Shown here in pieces: positions 1 through 5,376 of a stretch of 5,376 nucleotides of DNA. This stretch comes from an uncultured Phascolarctobacterium sp. (GTDB lineage: Bacteria; Bacillota; Negativicutes; Acidaminococcales; Acidaminococcaceae). Under the pieces are notes generated by a model. That model was not told where the DNA came from and ran no database searches. It worked only from the letters and a program-made list of their open reading frames with translations. Positions within the stretch are counted from its first letter, which is position 1; each line of letters opens with the position of its first letter. The stretch spans positions 1 to 5,376 of the forward strand of contig CAMFZA010000134.1 in assembly GCA_946002345.1 (NCBI GenBank). Reading direction: 5' to 3'. The translations under genes and the position numbers were made by a program.

Positions 1-229
1 GCCTCAGCCGCCGGCCGCCCGCGGCGGAGAGGCTGCGGCGCAGGCGGCCGGGGGAGAGAAACAACTCCAACGCGCCAAATATCACGAGGCGGTGGCCACG
101 GCCTATGCCATGGCGCAGCCACCCCAGGTGGTACTGCTTTCCCCGGCTTGCTCGTCCTATGATATGTTTAAAAACTACCCTGAGCGCGGACGCTATTTTA
201 AAAAGCTAGTGCAGGCTTTGCCGCTTTAA
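1..229 (+). CDS. murD: MurD C-terminal fragment: UDP-N-acetylmuramoyl-L-alanine--D-glutamate ligase (5' end outside window)
   Basis: MurD is the cytoplasmic ATP-dependent ligase that adds D-glutamate to UDP-MurNAc-L-Ala. Only the last 75 residues are visible, read from base 2 to the TAA at 227-229. The family signature of the C-terminal domain is clear: [20 protein letters not shown] at fragment residues 43-62. Its second CSS serine (residue 52) and the final Tyr of FKNY (residue 59) align with the E. coli D-Glu-contacting Ser415 and Phe422. The preceding segment [16 protein letters not shown] (23-38) fits the usual helix before this motif. The first 20 residues are a low-complexity Ala/Gly/Pro/Gln stretch encoded by very G+C-rich DNA, unlike the usual sequence here. 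It may be a lineage-specific insertion. The frame is intact to the stop, and the stop lies 16 bases before murG, so the two are probably co-transcribed. The identity is firm; the upstream extent cannot be judged. Confidence 0.93.
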   Translation, partial: PQPPAARGGEAAAQAAGGEKQLQRAKYHEAVATAYAMAQPPQVVLLSPACSSYDMFKNYPERGRYFKKLVQALPL

Positions 230-230
230 G

Positions 231-238
231 GGAGGAGG
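231..238 (+). promoter_or_regulatory. Ribosome binding site of murG
   Basis: GGAGGAGG lies 7 bases before the GTG at 246. It is a near-ideal Shine-Dalgarno site that fixes the non-ATG start of murG. It begins right after the murD stop codon. Confidence 0.85.
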
Positions 239-245
239 AAGCAAA

Positions 246-1349
246 GTGAAGGTCATTCTTTCCGGTGGTGGCACCGGAGGACACATTTATCCTGCTCTGA
301 CCATTGCTGACCAAATTAAAAAGCTGTGTCCCGAGGCGGATATTAGCTTTGTAGGTACGCAGCAGGGGCTGGAAAAGGATATTATTCCCCGCTACGGTTA
401 TCCTTTAAAATTCATAGAGGTAGCGGGCTTCAAGCGTAGTTTAAGCTTTGATACTCTCCGCAGTGTGGGTAAGCTTTTTGAAGGCCTATACGATGCGTGG
501 CAGATTATTAAAAGGGAACAGCCGGACCTGGTTATTGGTACTGGCGGCTATGTTTGCGGGCCCATTGTCTTCATGGCAGCAATGCATGGTATTCCTTGCT
601 GCATTCAGGAGCAGAACGCTATGCCGGGTGTGACCAACAAGATTTTGTCACGCCATGTGCGCAAGGTCTTTCTAGGCTACAGGGAGGCCGGCAAGTATTT
701 CCCGGGAAAGGCGGAGCTTGTCTACACAGGCAACCCTATTCGCACCGAGATTTTGCAGCATGAACGGTTGGCTGCAATCAAAGAGCTGGGGCTGGACCCG
801 GAAAAGAAAACGATTTTAGTGTCCGGTGGCAGTCGTGGTGCTCGCAGCATCAATACGGCCATGCTGGAAGCAGAGCTGGCCCTGTCGGGACGACAGGAGG
901 TGCAGGTGCTTCATGCCACCGGTGATGTAAACTATGAAAAATATATGCAGGAAATCACCAAACGTGGTGGTGTGGGCGAAAATATCATCATCAAGCCCTA
1001 TCTGCATAATATGCCCGTGGCTTTGGCAGCCGCGGATTTAGCAGTATTCAGAGCAGGCGCAATTGGCCTGGCCGAGCTGATGGCCAAGGGGGTGCCCTCG
1101 GTTCTGGTGCCCTATCCTTACGCAACGGCAAACCATCAGGAGTTTAACGCCAGAGCTGTGGAGGCCAAGGGTGCTGCTAAGGTTATTTTAGATAAAGAGC
1201 TCAATGGCGAACGTATTTTGGAGGCTATTGAGCATTTACTTGTACATGCTGAGGAATTGGAGAAGATGCAGGCGGCCGCCAAAAGCTTGGGTAAGCCGCA
1301 GGCAGCAGAGACCATTGCCGAACAGGCTTTGGCCTTGATCAAAAAATAG
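246..1349 (+). CDS. murG: MurG: UDP-GlcNAc--undecaprenyl-PP-MurNAc-pentapeptide GlcNAc transferase
   Basis: MurG is a peripheral enzyme on the inner face of the membrane that transfers GlcNAc from UDP-GlcNAc to lipid I, giving lipid II. The 367 residues match the usual family length (about 355-370). The N-terminal Rossmann domain opens directly with the glycine-rich loop GGGTGGH (7-13), followed by GTGGY (98-102) and QEQN (121-124), the lipid I side of the GT-B fold. GNPIR (162-166) marks the domain linker. The C-terminal donor domain has SGGSRGA (193-199), the RAGAIGLAEL loop (269-278) and PYPYATANHQEFNA (289-302), which binds UDP-GlcNAc. The start is GTG, chosen because it has a strong ribosome site at the right spacing and puts the glycine loop at the expected distance from the N terminus. 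There is no signal peptide or membrane segment, as expected. It sits 16 bases after murD and 12 before murC. ftsW, often found just before murG, is absent. Confidence 0.98.
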   Translation: MKVILSGGGTGGHIYPALTIADQIKKLCPEADISFVGTQQGLEKDIIPRYGYPLKFIEVAGFKRSLSFDTLRSVGKLFEGLYDAWQIIKREQPDLVIGTGGYVCGPIVFMAAMHGIPCCIQEQNAMPGVTNKILSRHVRKVFLGYREAGKYFPGKAELVYTGNPIRTEILQHERLAAIKELGLDPEKKTILVSGGSRGARSINTAMLEAELALSGRQEVQVLHATGDVNYEKYMQEITKRGGVGENIIIKPYLHNMPVALAAADLAVFRAGAIGLAELMAKGVPSVLVPYPYATANHQEFNARAVEAKGAAKVILDKELNGERILEAIEHLLVHAEELEKMQAAAKSLGKPQAAETIAEQALALIKK

Positions 1350-1355
1350 GGAGGG
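1349..1355 (+). promoter_or_regulatory. Ribosome binding site of murC
   Basis: GGGAGGG starts at the last base of the murG stop codon and ends 6 bases before the GTG at 1362. It supports that GTG as the murC start. Confidence 0.8.
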
Positions 1356-1361
1356 TATTCT

Positions 1362-2756
1362 GTGGCTGAGAACAAGTTAGCGAATCTGCATAATATACAC
1401 TTTATCGGTATCGGTGGTGCTGGCATGAGCGCTCTGGCCTATGTGCTGCTTAAGCGTGGCTACGATGTGAGCGGCTCTGACTTAAATGCAGGTCACATGT
1501 CGGCACATTTGGCAGAGGAGGGGGCCATGGTTTATATGGGCCATGATTCCTGCCAGGTGGATGATGCTGACGCAGTGGTTATTTCCACTGCTATACATGC
1601 CAACAATCCGGAGCTGGTAGCAGCCAAGGCCAAGGGACTTCCTGTGCTGCACCGCAGTGATGTGTTGGCAGCCCTTTTAAATAACGCTAAGGGTGTGGCT
1701 GTGGCTGGCGCCCATGGCAAAACCACTACCAGCGCCATGATTTCTTGCATTGCCGCTGAAAGTGGCATTGATCCCACCATTGTCATTGGTGGCGAGGTAA
1801 CAAGCTTGGGTGGCAACGCTCGTAATGGTGCCGGTCCCTATGTGGTGGCTGAGGCTGACGAGAGCGATGGCTCTTTTTTGAAGTTTTATCCCCATTTAGC
1901 AGTTGTTACCAATATTGAGGATGACCATCTGGACCACTATGGTACGGAAGAAAATATATATCAGGCCTTTAAACAATTTTTGGGTAATATTACCGAGGGT
2001 GGCAAGGCTATTTTATGTGCCGATAACCCTAAGGTGTGCCGTCTGGCCCGCGAAACCGACAAGGCTGTGTTGACCTATGGCATCGAAGGCGAGGCTGCTG
2101 ACTTTATAGCTAAAAATATTACCTATGGTGTTGATGGCACTACCTATGAACTGTATTATCATAATGAATTATTGACCCAGGTGCATTTGATTGTACCGGG
2201 GCGCCATAATGTGCTTAACTCCATGGGTGCTTTTGTAGCTGCTCGGGAAATGGGTATTCCCGTGGACAAGATTTTGGCTTCCCTCAAGCAGTTTGGTGGT
2301 GCCAAGCGTCGCTTTGAGACCAAGGGCAAGGTTAATGGCGTATGGATTGTGGACGATTACGCTCACCATCCCACAGAAATCGGCGTTACCCTGAAGGCTG
2401 CCCGCCAAACCAAGCCCCAGCGCTTGCTGTGCGTGTTCCAGCCTCATCGCTACACTCGTACACAACTGCTGTTTGACGAGTTTTGCCAAAGCTTTGCTGG
2501 TTGTGATGAACTTATTATTGTAGATATTTATGCGGCAGGGGAGGACCCCATCGAGGGGATTTCCAGCGCCAAGCTGGCGGAGGGCATTCAAGCTGCTACC
2601 GGACAGAAGGTGCAGTATATTCCTCGCTTATCCAAGGCAGAGGAATATTTGCAGGCCCAGGCCCAGGCTGGTGATTTAATTATGACCATTGGTGCCGGTG
2701 ATGTTTTCAAAATCGGTGAGGAATTAGTAAGAGAATTGGAGCGTAATGCAAAATGA
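1362..2756 (+). CDS. murC: MurC: UDP-N-acetylmuramate--L-alanine ligase
   Basis: MurC is the cytoplasmic ATP-dependent ligase that adds L-Ala to UDP-MurNAc, the first step of the stem peptide. The 464 residues are the normal length. In order: the N-terminal UDP-MurNAc domain with GIGGAGMS (16-23); the ATPase domain with P-loop GAHGKTTT (116-123), EADESDGSF (164-172) and the MurC-specific NIEDDHLDHY (184-193); PGRHNVLN (279-286); GAKRRFE (313-319); then the C-terminal domain with DDYAHHPTEI (331-340), FQPHRYTR (359-366), DIYAAGE (388-394) and GAGDV (444-448). These motifs separate MurC from MurD, MurE, MurF and Mpl; Mpl is also unlikely given the context. The GTG start is backed by the ribosome site just upstream and places the GIGGAGMS loop correctly. 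The stop codon overlaps the ddl start as ATGA, so ddl is probably translationally coupled. No key residue appears to be missing. Confidence 0.98.
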   Translation: MAENKLANLHNIHFIGIGGAGMSALAYVLLKRGYDVSGSDLNAGHMSAHLAEEGAMVYMGHDSCQVDDADAVVISTAIHANNPELVAAKAKGLPVLHRSDVLAALLNNAKGVAVAGAHGKTTTSAMISCIAAESGIDPTIVIGGEVTSLGGNARNGAGPYVVAEADESDGSFLKFYPHLAVVTNIEDDHLDHYGTEENIYQAFKQFLGNITEGGKAILCADNPKVCRLARETDKAVLTYGIEGEAADFIAKNITYGVDGTTYELYYHNELLTQVHLIVPGRHNVLNSMGAFVAAREMGIPVDKILASLKQFGGAKRRFETKGKVNGVWIVDDYAHHPTEIGVTLKAARQTKPQRLLCVFQPHRYTRTQLLFDEFCQSFAGCDELIIVDIYAAGEDPIEGISSAKLAEGIQAATGQKVQYIPRLSKAEEYLQAQAQAGDLIMTIGAGDVFKIGEELVRELERNAK

Positions 2757-3694
2757 TTACAAAAAATGATGTTATTGCCGTTGTTTTGGGAGGACCTTCT
2801 TCTGAAGCTGAGATTTCTCGAGTTACAGGTGGTGCCATTGCCACTGCTCTGCGGGAAAAGGGATATAATGCTAAGGAGGTAGAGCTGGTACCGGACCGGC
2901 TGATCACTACCCTGCATGCGATGAATGCTAAGGTCGTTTTTAACGCTGTTCACGGCAAGTACGGTGAGGATGGCCGTTTGCAAAGTATTTTAGAGGCAGC
3001 TGGTATTCCTTACACCGGTTGCGGCGTTTTGGCCAGCGCTGTGAGCATGGATAAATCTGCTACCAAGCGCTATCTGCAGTCTGCCGGTATTTCCACTCCT
3101 CGCTGCCTAATTATCAACAAGCGTGAGGCAGGGGATGTAGCCACTCTTAAAGCCCACATTTTGGAGGCTTTTGGCCTGCCGGTGGTAATTAAGGCTGCCA
3201 CCCAGGGCTCCAGCATTGGGGTAGTAATTCCCAAGGAGGCAGAGGAAATTGAGGCAGCGTTAAAGGAAGCCTTCTCTTATTCTGACAATGTACTGGTTGA
3301 GGAATGCATTAAGGGTAAGGAATTAACTGTGGCTCTGATGGAGGAAAAGGGTGCGATCAAGCCCCTGCCCGTAATTTGGATTGCTCCTCACAGTGGAGCT
3401 TATGATTTCCATTCTAAATATACCAAGGGCGCTACGGATTATCACTGTCCTGCTCCCTTAGGTGAAGAGGTTACTGCCCATGTGCAGAGTTTGGCAGTGT
3501 CTGCCTACAAGGTATTGGGACTTAGTGGTGTGGCACGTATTGACATCATGCTGGATGAGCGTGGTCAGGGCTATGTTTTGGAGGCCAACACTGTACCCGG
3601 CATGACCGCGACCAGCTTGGTGCCTAAGGCAGCTGCTGCGGTGGGCATCTCCTTCCCAGACCTATGTGAACGAATTTTACTAAGTGCAAAGTAA
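2753..3694 (+). CDS. ddl: D-alanine--D-alanine ligase
   Basis: Ddl joins two D-Ala with ATP to make the dipeptide that MurF adds to the stem peptide. The 313 residues are typical. The N-terminal loop GGPSSEAEIS (13-22) carries Glu18, equivalent to the catalytic Glu15 of E. coli DdlB. The family signature HGKYGEDG (68-75) and GVLASAVSMDK (91-101) follow. The ATP-grasp part shows QGSSIGV (151-157), VEECIKGKE (182-190), ARIDIML (261-267) and the metal and substrate motif EANTVPGMT (277-285). Tyr223 in YDFHSKY (217-223) sits where E. coli has Tyr216, the residue found in D-Ala-D-Ala enzymes; D-Ala-D-Lac enzymes of the Leuconostoc type have Phe there. Ordinary D-Ala-D-Ala specificity is therefore inferred. 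The ATG overlaps the murC stop. The only ribosome site is a weak GGAG 11 bases upstream (2738-2741), which fits coupling to murC. Ddl ends the precursor block; the next gene is 226 bases away. Confidence 0.97.
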   Translation: MITKNDVIAVVLGGPSSEAEISRVTGGAIATALREKGYNAKEVELVPDRLITTLHAMNAKVVFNAVHGKYGEDGRLQSILEAAGIPYTGCGVLASAVSMDKSATKRYLQSAGISTPRCLIINKREAGDVATLKAHILEAFGLPVVIKAATQGSSIGVVIPKEAEEIEAALKEAFSYSDNVLVEECIKGKELTVALMEEKGAIKPLPVIWIAPHSGAYDFHSKYTKGATDYHCPAPLGEEVTAHVQSLAVSAYKVLGLSGVARIDIMLDERGQGYVLEANTVPGMTATSLVPKAAAAVGISFPDLCERILLSAK

Positions 3695-3704
3695 ATAATA
3701 TAAT
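3676..3704 (+). promoter_or_regulatory. Weak candidate promoter at the ddl 3' end, reading into the inverted repeat
   Basis: TTTACT (3676-3681) and TATAAT (3699-3704) are separated by 17 bases. The -10 lies in the left arm of the inverted repeat. If active, transcription would start just inside the hairpin and run toward ftsQ. A+T-rich arms produce such matches easily. Confidence 0.22.
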
Positions 3705-3884
3705 AATATTTATATCGTTTCGTTCAAAAGAAATTTTAAACGCTTATTTCGTGGGGAACAATCACGAAGCTGCGGTGTCCAATCTGTTCGCAGAAGAATT
3801 TAGGTTTTCGAAACTTTGCTTCTATTGTTCTAACCACTCATAAGCTAAAATTTCTATTCACTCCACTATATAAACATTATTATA
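3699..3884. repeat. Long imperfect inverted repeat (MITE-like or structured RNA element) filling the ddl-ftsQ gap
   Basis: The gap of 226 bases between ddl and ftsQ has no credible gene and is almost entirely one extended palindrome, 31% G+C. The arms pair in collinear order: 3699-3715 with 3868-3884 (17 positions, one mismatch, A3708/C3875); 3729-3738 with 3846-3855 (10 perfect); 3743-3747 with 3840-3844 (5); 3751-3754 with 3834-3837 (4); 3756-3762 with 3824-3830 (7); 3766-3770 with 3818-3822 (5). A few pairs also flank the ends. The 47-base core (3771-3817) could fold into small hairpins of its own, TGCG with CGCA (3771-3774/3789-3792) and GTTT with AAAC (3804-3807/3811-3814). Such a structure fits a miniature inverted-repeat transposable element or a long hairpin in the transcript. 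No clear target-site duplication is visible, although TA dinucleotides flank it (3692-3693 and 3889-3890). The pairing is seen directly; the origin is inferred. Confidence 0.8.
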
Positions 3885-3886
3885 AT
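3857..3886 (+). promoter_or_regulatory. Candidate sigma-70-type promoter for ftsQ
   Basis: A perfect -10 hexamer TATAAT (3881-3886) lies in the right arm of the inverted repeat. TTCACT (3857-3862, four of six matches to TTGACA) precedes it with an 18-base spacer. A transcript would start near 3893, just before the ftsQ ribosome site. The region is very A+T-rich, so a chance match is possible. Confidence 0.4.
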
Positions 3887-3905
3887 GTTAGTTCCTAGCG
3901 ATTAG

Positions 3906-3913
3906 AAAGGAGG
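3906..3913 (+). promoter_or_regulatory. Ribosome binding site of ftsQ
   Basis: AAAGGAGG lies 7 bases before the ATG at 3921. It is close to the ideal Shine-Dalgarno sequence and fixes this start over the Met at codon 4. It is outside the inverted repeat. Confidence 0.85.
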
Positions 3914-3920
3914 CGGTGGG

Positions 3921-4697
3921 ATGGAAACTATGCAGGAAAGACTGCGTCAGCACAAAAGGCGTAGGCGCTTGCGCATTCTCGGCCGCCTTATAACTATCGT
4001 TCTAGTAGGCTATGGTCTGCACTATGGCTGGAACTACATTCACCAGCCAGGACTAGCCATTGGTACCATCACTATCCATGGCTCCAGCCTACTGACGGAG
4101 CAGGAGGCTATAGAGCTGGGAGGCAGCGCTCCCCCCTTCAACTTCTTCAACGTAAGTCGCAGCCGTTTGCTGGACGCCTTGAAGCATGACATTCGCTTTC
4201 AAAATCCACGGGTTGATTACCATTGGCCCACCAATTATGAGGTTTATGTGGAGGAGCGGGAGCCGGCCCTATATGTGGCCAACTCCTACCGCAGCTATCT
4301 GCAGCTGGACTACAACGGCCTCGTGATGAACGTAACTACGGGCATCCCCGATGCCAAGGCGCCGGTTTTGGCAGGAGCCCAATGTGGTAATGTTTTCCTG
4401 GGCGATAAGGTGGATAACCAAAATGTGCTGTGGATTTTGCAGTTTTTACAGCAGCTTAGCGGCGAAGCTAGGGACTGCATCGCCGAAATAGCCATAGACA
4501 ATCGCCAGGAGGTAAAGCTGCTGATGCGAGGAAGCTTTCCCATCCTGCTAGGTCCCGTAAAGAGTTTGGCTGAAAAAGCCCCGGTCTTTATGACCGTTTT
4601 TACAGAGATAAAAAATAAAAATATCCAAGCTGAATATATTGATTTAACCTTTGCTAAACCATACATTAAGCTAATACCTAAAAAGGATAAAAAATGA
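3921..4697 (+). CDS. ftsQ: Cell division protein FtsQ/DivIB
   Basis: FtsQ (DivIB in Firmicutes) is a bitopic divisome protein that works with FtsL and FtsB (DivIC) to control septal peptidoglycan synthesis. The 258 residues show the family layout. A short cytoplasmic tail is strongly basic (RLRQHKRRRRLR, 7-18). One membrane segment spans about 22-40. An outer POTRA domain spans about 46-115, beginning IGTITIHGSSLLTEQEA (47-63). The FtsQ/DivIB domain starts near YEVYVEEREPALYV (106-119) and continues to about 225. The ending EYIDLTFAKPYIK (238-250) is the usual YIDLRF-type final strand, followed by a Lys-rich tail. N-in topology follows from the basic tail. FtsQ is poorly conserved in sequence, so the call rests on architecture, these two motifs and its dcw position. 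It is set apart from ddl by the hairpin region, which may give it its own promoter, and lies 10 bases before the DUF881 gene. Confidence 0.93.
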   Translation: METMQERLRQHKRRRRLRILGRLITIVLVGYGLHYGWNYIHQPGLAIGTITIHGSSLLTEQEAIELGGSAPPFNFFNVSRSRLLDALKHDIRFQNPRVDYHWPTNYEVYVEEREPALYVANSYRSYLQLDYNGLVMNVTTGIPDAKAPVLAGAQCGNVFLGDKVDNQNVLWILQFLQQLSGEARDCIAEIAIDNRQEVKLLMRGSFPILLGPVKSLAEKAPVFMTVFTEIKNKNIQAEYIDLTFAKPYIKLIPKKDKK

Positions 4698-4707
4698 GGG
4701 TGTAAGA

Positions 4708-5319
4708 ATGAAAAAAATATTTGCTATGGATTTGCAGGGCAAAATTTTGATTGCCGTCGTATTCATGGTGTTAGGCTTTATGCTATCCGTACAGTATAAG
4801 GTCACGGTACAGCAAAGGTCCATCCGCATGGACAGGGTCGAGGATTTGTCCGAGCGCTTGAAGGCAATGGAAACTGAAAATAAGCACTTGCTGCAGGAAA
4901 TCAATGATTTGCGCAAAAAGGGTGCTGATAGAACCAGGGACCATGGCTTGGAGCGCTTGCAGCTGCTTGCAGGAACCACCGATGTGGAGGGTGCAGGCAT
5001 AGAAGTGGTGCTGGATGATAGTAATATCCCCAAAAAGGCCAACGAAAACCCCAATCTTTATATAATTCATGACGAAGACTTGCTACGTGTGCTTAACGAG
5101 CTCCGTGCTGCTGGTGCAGAGGCTATTTCCCTTAACGACCAGCGCATTGTAGCCATGAGCGAGGTGCGTTGCGCCGGGCCCACCGTGTCCGTCAACAACG
5201 TGCGTAGTGCTCCGCCCTATGTGATTAAAGCTATAGGTGCGCCAAAGACTTTGACCAGCGCGTTGAGATTGCGGGGCGGCGTAGTGGAAACCTTTGAGTG
5301 TTGGGGGAGTCAGGTTTAG
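4708..5319 (+). CDS. DUF881 (YlxW/UPF0749-like) membrane-anchored coiled-coil protein
   Basis: This protein belongs to the DUF881 family (B. subtilis YlxW and YlxX are relatives), which is often encoded beside ftsQ in Firmicutes; its biochemical role is not established. The 203 residues contain a short basic N terminus, one membrane segment (about 12-29), a charged, heptad-like region likely to form a coiled coil (about 40-72), and the DUF881 domain (about 85-198). Recognisable parts of the domain are GAGIEVVLDD (95-104), YIIHDEDLLRVLNELRAAGA (118-137), EAISLNDQRI (138-147), RCAGPTVSVN (154-163) and PPYVIKAIG (169-177). Most of the protein is predicted to lie outside the membrane. The ATG has GAGGGTG (4696-4702) 5 bases upstream, overlapping the ftsQ stop, so the two genes are almost certainly co-transcribed. 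The layout of one anchor plus a coiled coil resembles that of FtsL/DivIC-type division proteins, but homology to them is not claimed. Confidence 0.92.
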   Translation: MKKIFAMDLQGKILIAVVFMVLGFMLSVQYKVTVQQRSIRMDRVEDLSERLKAMETENKHLLQEINDLRKKGADRTRDHGLERLQLLAGTTDVEGAGIEVVLDDSNIPKKANENPNLYIIHDEDLLRVLNELRAAGAEAISLNDQRIVAMSEVRCAGPTVSVNNVRSAPPYVIKAIGAPKTLTSALRLRGGVVETFECWGSQV

Positions 5320-5376
5320 ATTAAAGGTGCGGGTCGGGTGGTCAGTCCTGAGTGGTGGGCAGCGCGCATGGGTGAT
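5320..5376 (+). other. Start of the region after the DUF881 gene; possible beginning of a further gene
   Basis: These 57 bases are G+C-rich after a short A+T start. One frame is open from a GTG at 5338 (reading VVSPEWWAARMGD) with AAAGG at 5323-5327 upstream. The same frame holds an ATG at 5368 with GGTGGG (5354-5359) before it. A second frame, from a GTG at 5327, is also open to the edge. I cannot tell which is real. Known dcw order in Firmicutes would suggest another DUF881 gene, a small basic protein gene (sbp) or ftsA, but no family feature is visible yet. Confidence 0.3.

Noticed and set aside
448..763. Short + strand frames inside murG
   Set aside because: They overlap conserved MurG motifs in other frames and have no family features.
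1047..1052. Phe268 before RAGA in MurG as a possible active-site change
   Set aside because: This position varies in the family (Ser or Cys in others), and the surrounding donor-site motif is intact.
2169..2983. Minus-strand open frames across murC and ddl
   Set aside because: They lie opposite well-conserved coding sequence, lack convincing ribosome sites and encode no recognisable motifs. They are shadows of the real genes.
3699..3884. Rho-independent terminator after ddl
   Set aside because: The hairpin is long, A+T-rich and interrupted, and no run of T follows either the outer stem or the inner stems. It does not look like a standard intrinsic terminator.
3695..3920. Known riboswitch or T-box in the ftsQ leader
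   Set aside because: I looked for conserved cores such as the T-box sequence and common riboswitch motifs and saw none. The structure is one simple long hairpin.
4671..5070. Minus-strand frames opposite the DUF881 gene
   Set aside because: The + strand frame has a clear domain, membrane segment and ribosome site. The opposite frames have none of these.
1..5376. CRISPR array, tRNA, rRNA, phage or transposase genes
   Set aside because: There are no regularly spaced direct repeats, no cloverleaf or rRNA sequence, and every long frame is explained by dcw genes.

Overview
The window is a stretch of a bacterial division and cell wall (dcw) gene cluster, with every gene on the + strand. In order it holds the 3' end of murD, complete murG, murC and ddl, a 226-base gap, ftsQ, and a gene for a DUF881 (YlxW-like) membrane protein. 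The last 57 bases probably lead into another gene. Strong Shine-Dalgarno sites, GTG starts, the FtsQ/DivIB type and the DUF881 gene beside ftsQ indicate a Firmicutes (Bacillota) relative. The protein sequences look most like the class Negativicutes, perhaps the Acidaminococcaceae/Phascolarctobacterium side. That placement is recognition from memory, not a search result.

Layout: murD-murG-murC-ddl (1-3694) is tightly packed, with gaps of 16 and 12 bases and then a 4-base ATGA overlap, so it reads as one transcription unit for peptidoglycan precursors. MurD adds D-Glu, MurC adds L-Ala to UDP-MurNAc, Ddl makes D-Ala-D-Ala, and MurG adds GlcNAc to lipid I to form lipid II. ftsQ and the DUF881 gene (3921-5319) are 10 bases apart and form a second block that encodes bitopic membrane proteins of, or next to, the divisome.

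The most unusual part is the gap between the two blocks (3695-3920). Almost all of it (3699-3884, 31% G+C) is one long imperfect inverted repeat. Six collinear paired segments, including a 17-base terminal arm with one mismatch, would fold into a single long hairpin around a 47-base core. It resembles a MITE-like insertion or a structured intergenic RNA. Its right arm carries a TATAAT that could drive ftsQ. I do not recognise the element.

Two smaller oddities are a very G+C-rich, Ala/Gly/Pro-rich stretch in the visible start of the MurD fragment (50 of the first 60 bases are G or C), and the lack of ftsW between murD and murG and of murB after murC.
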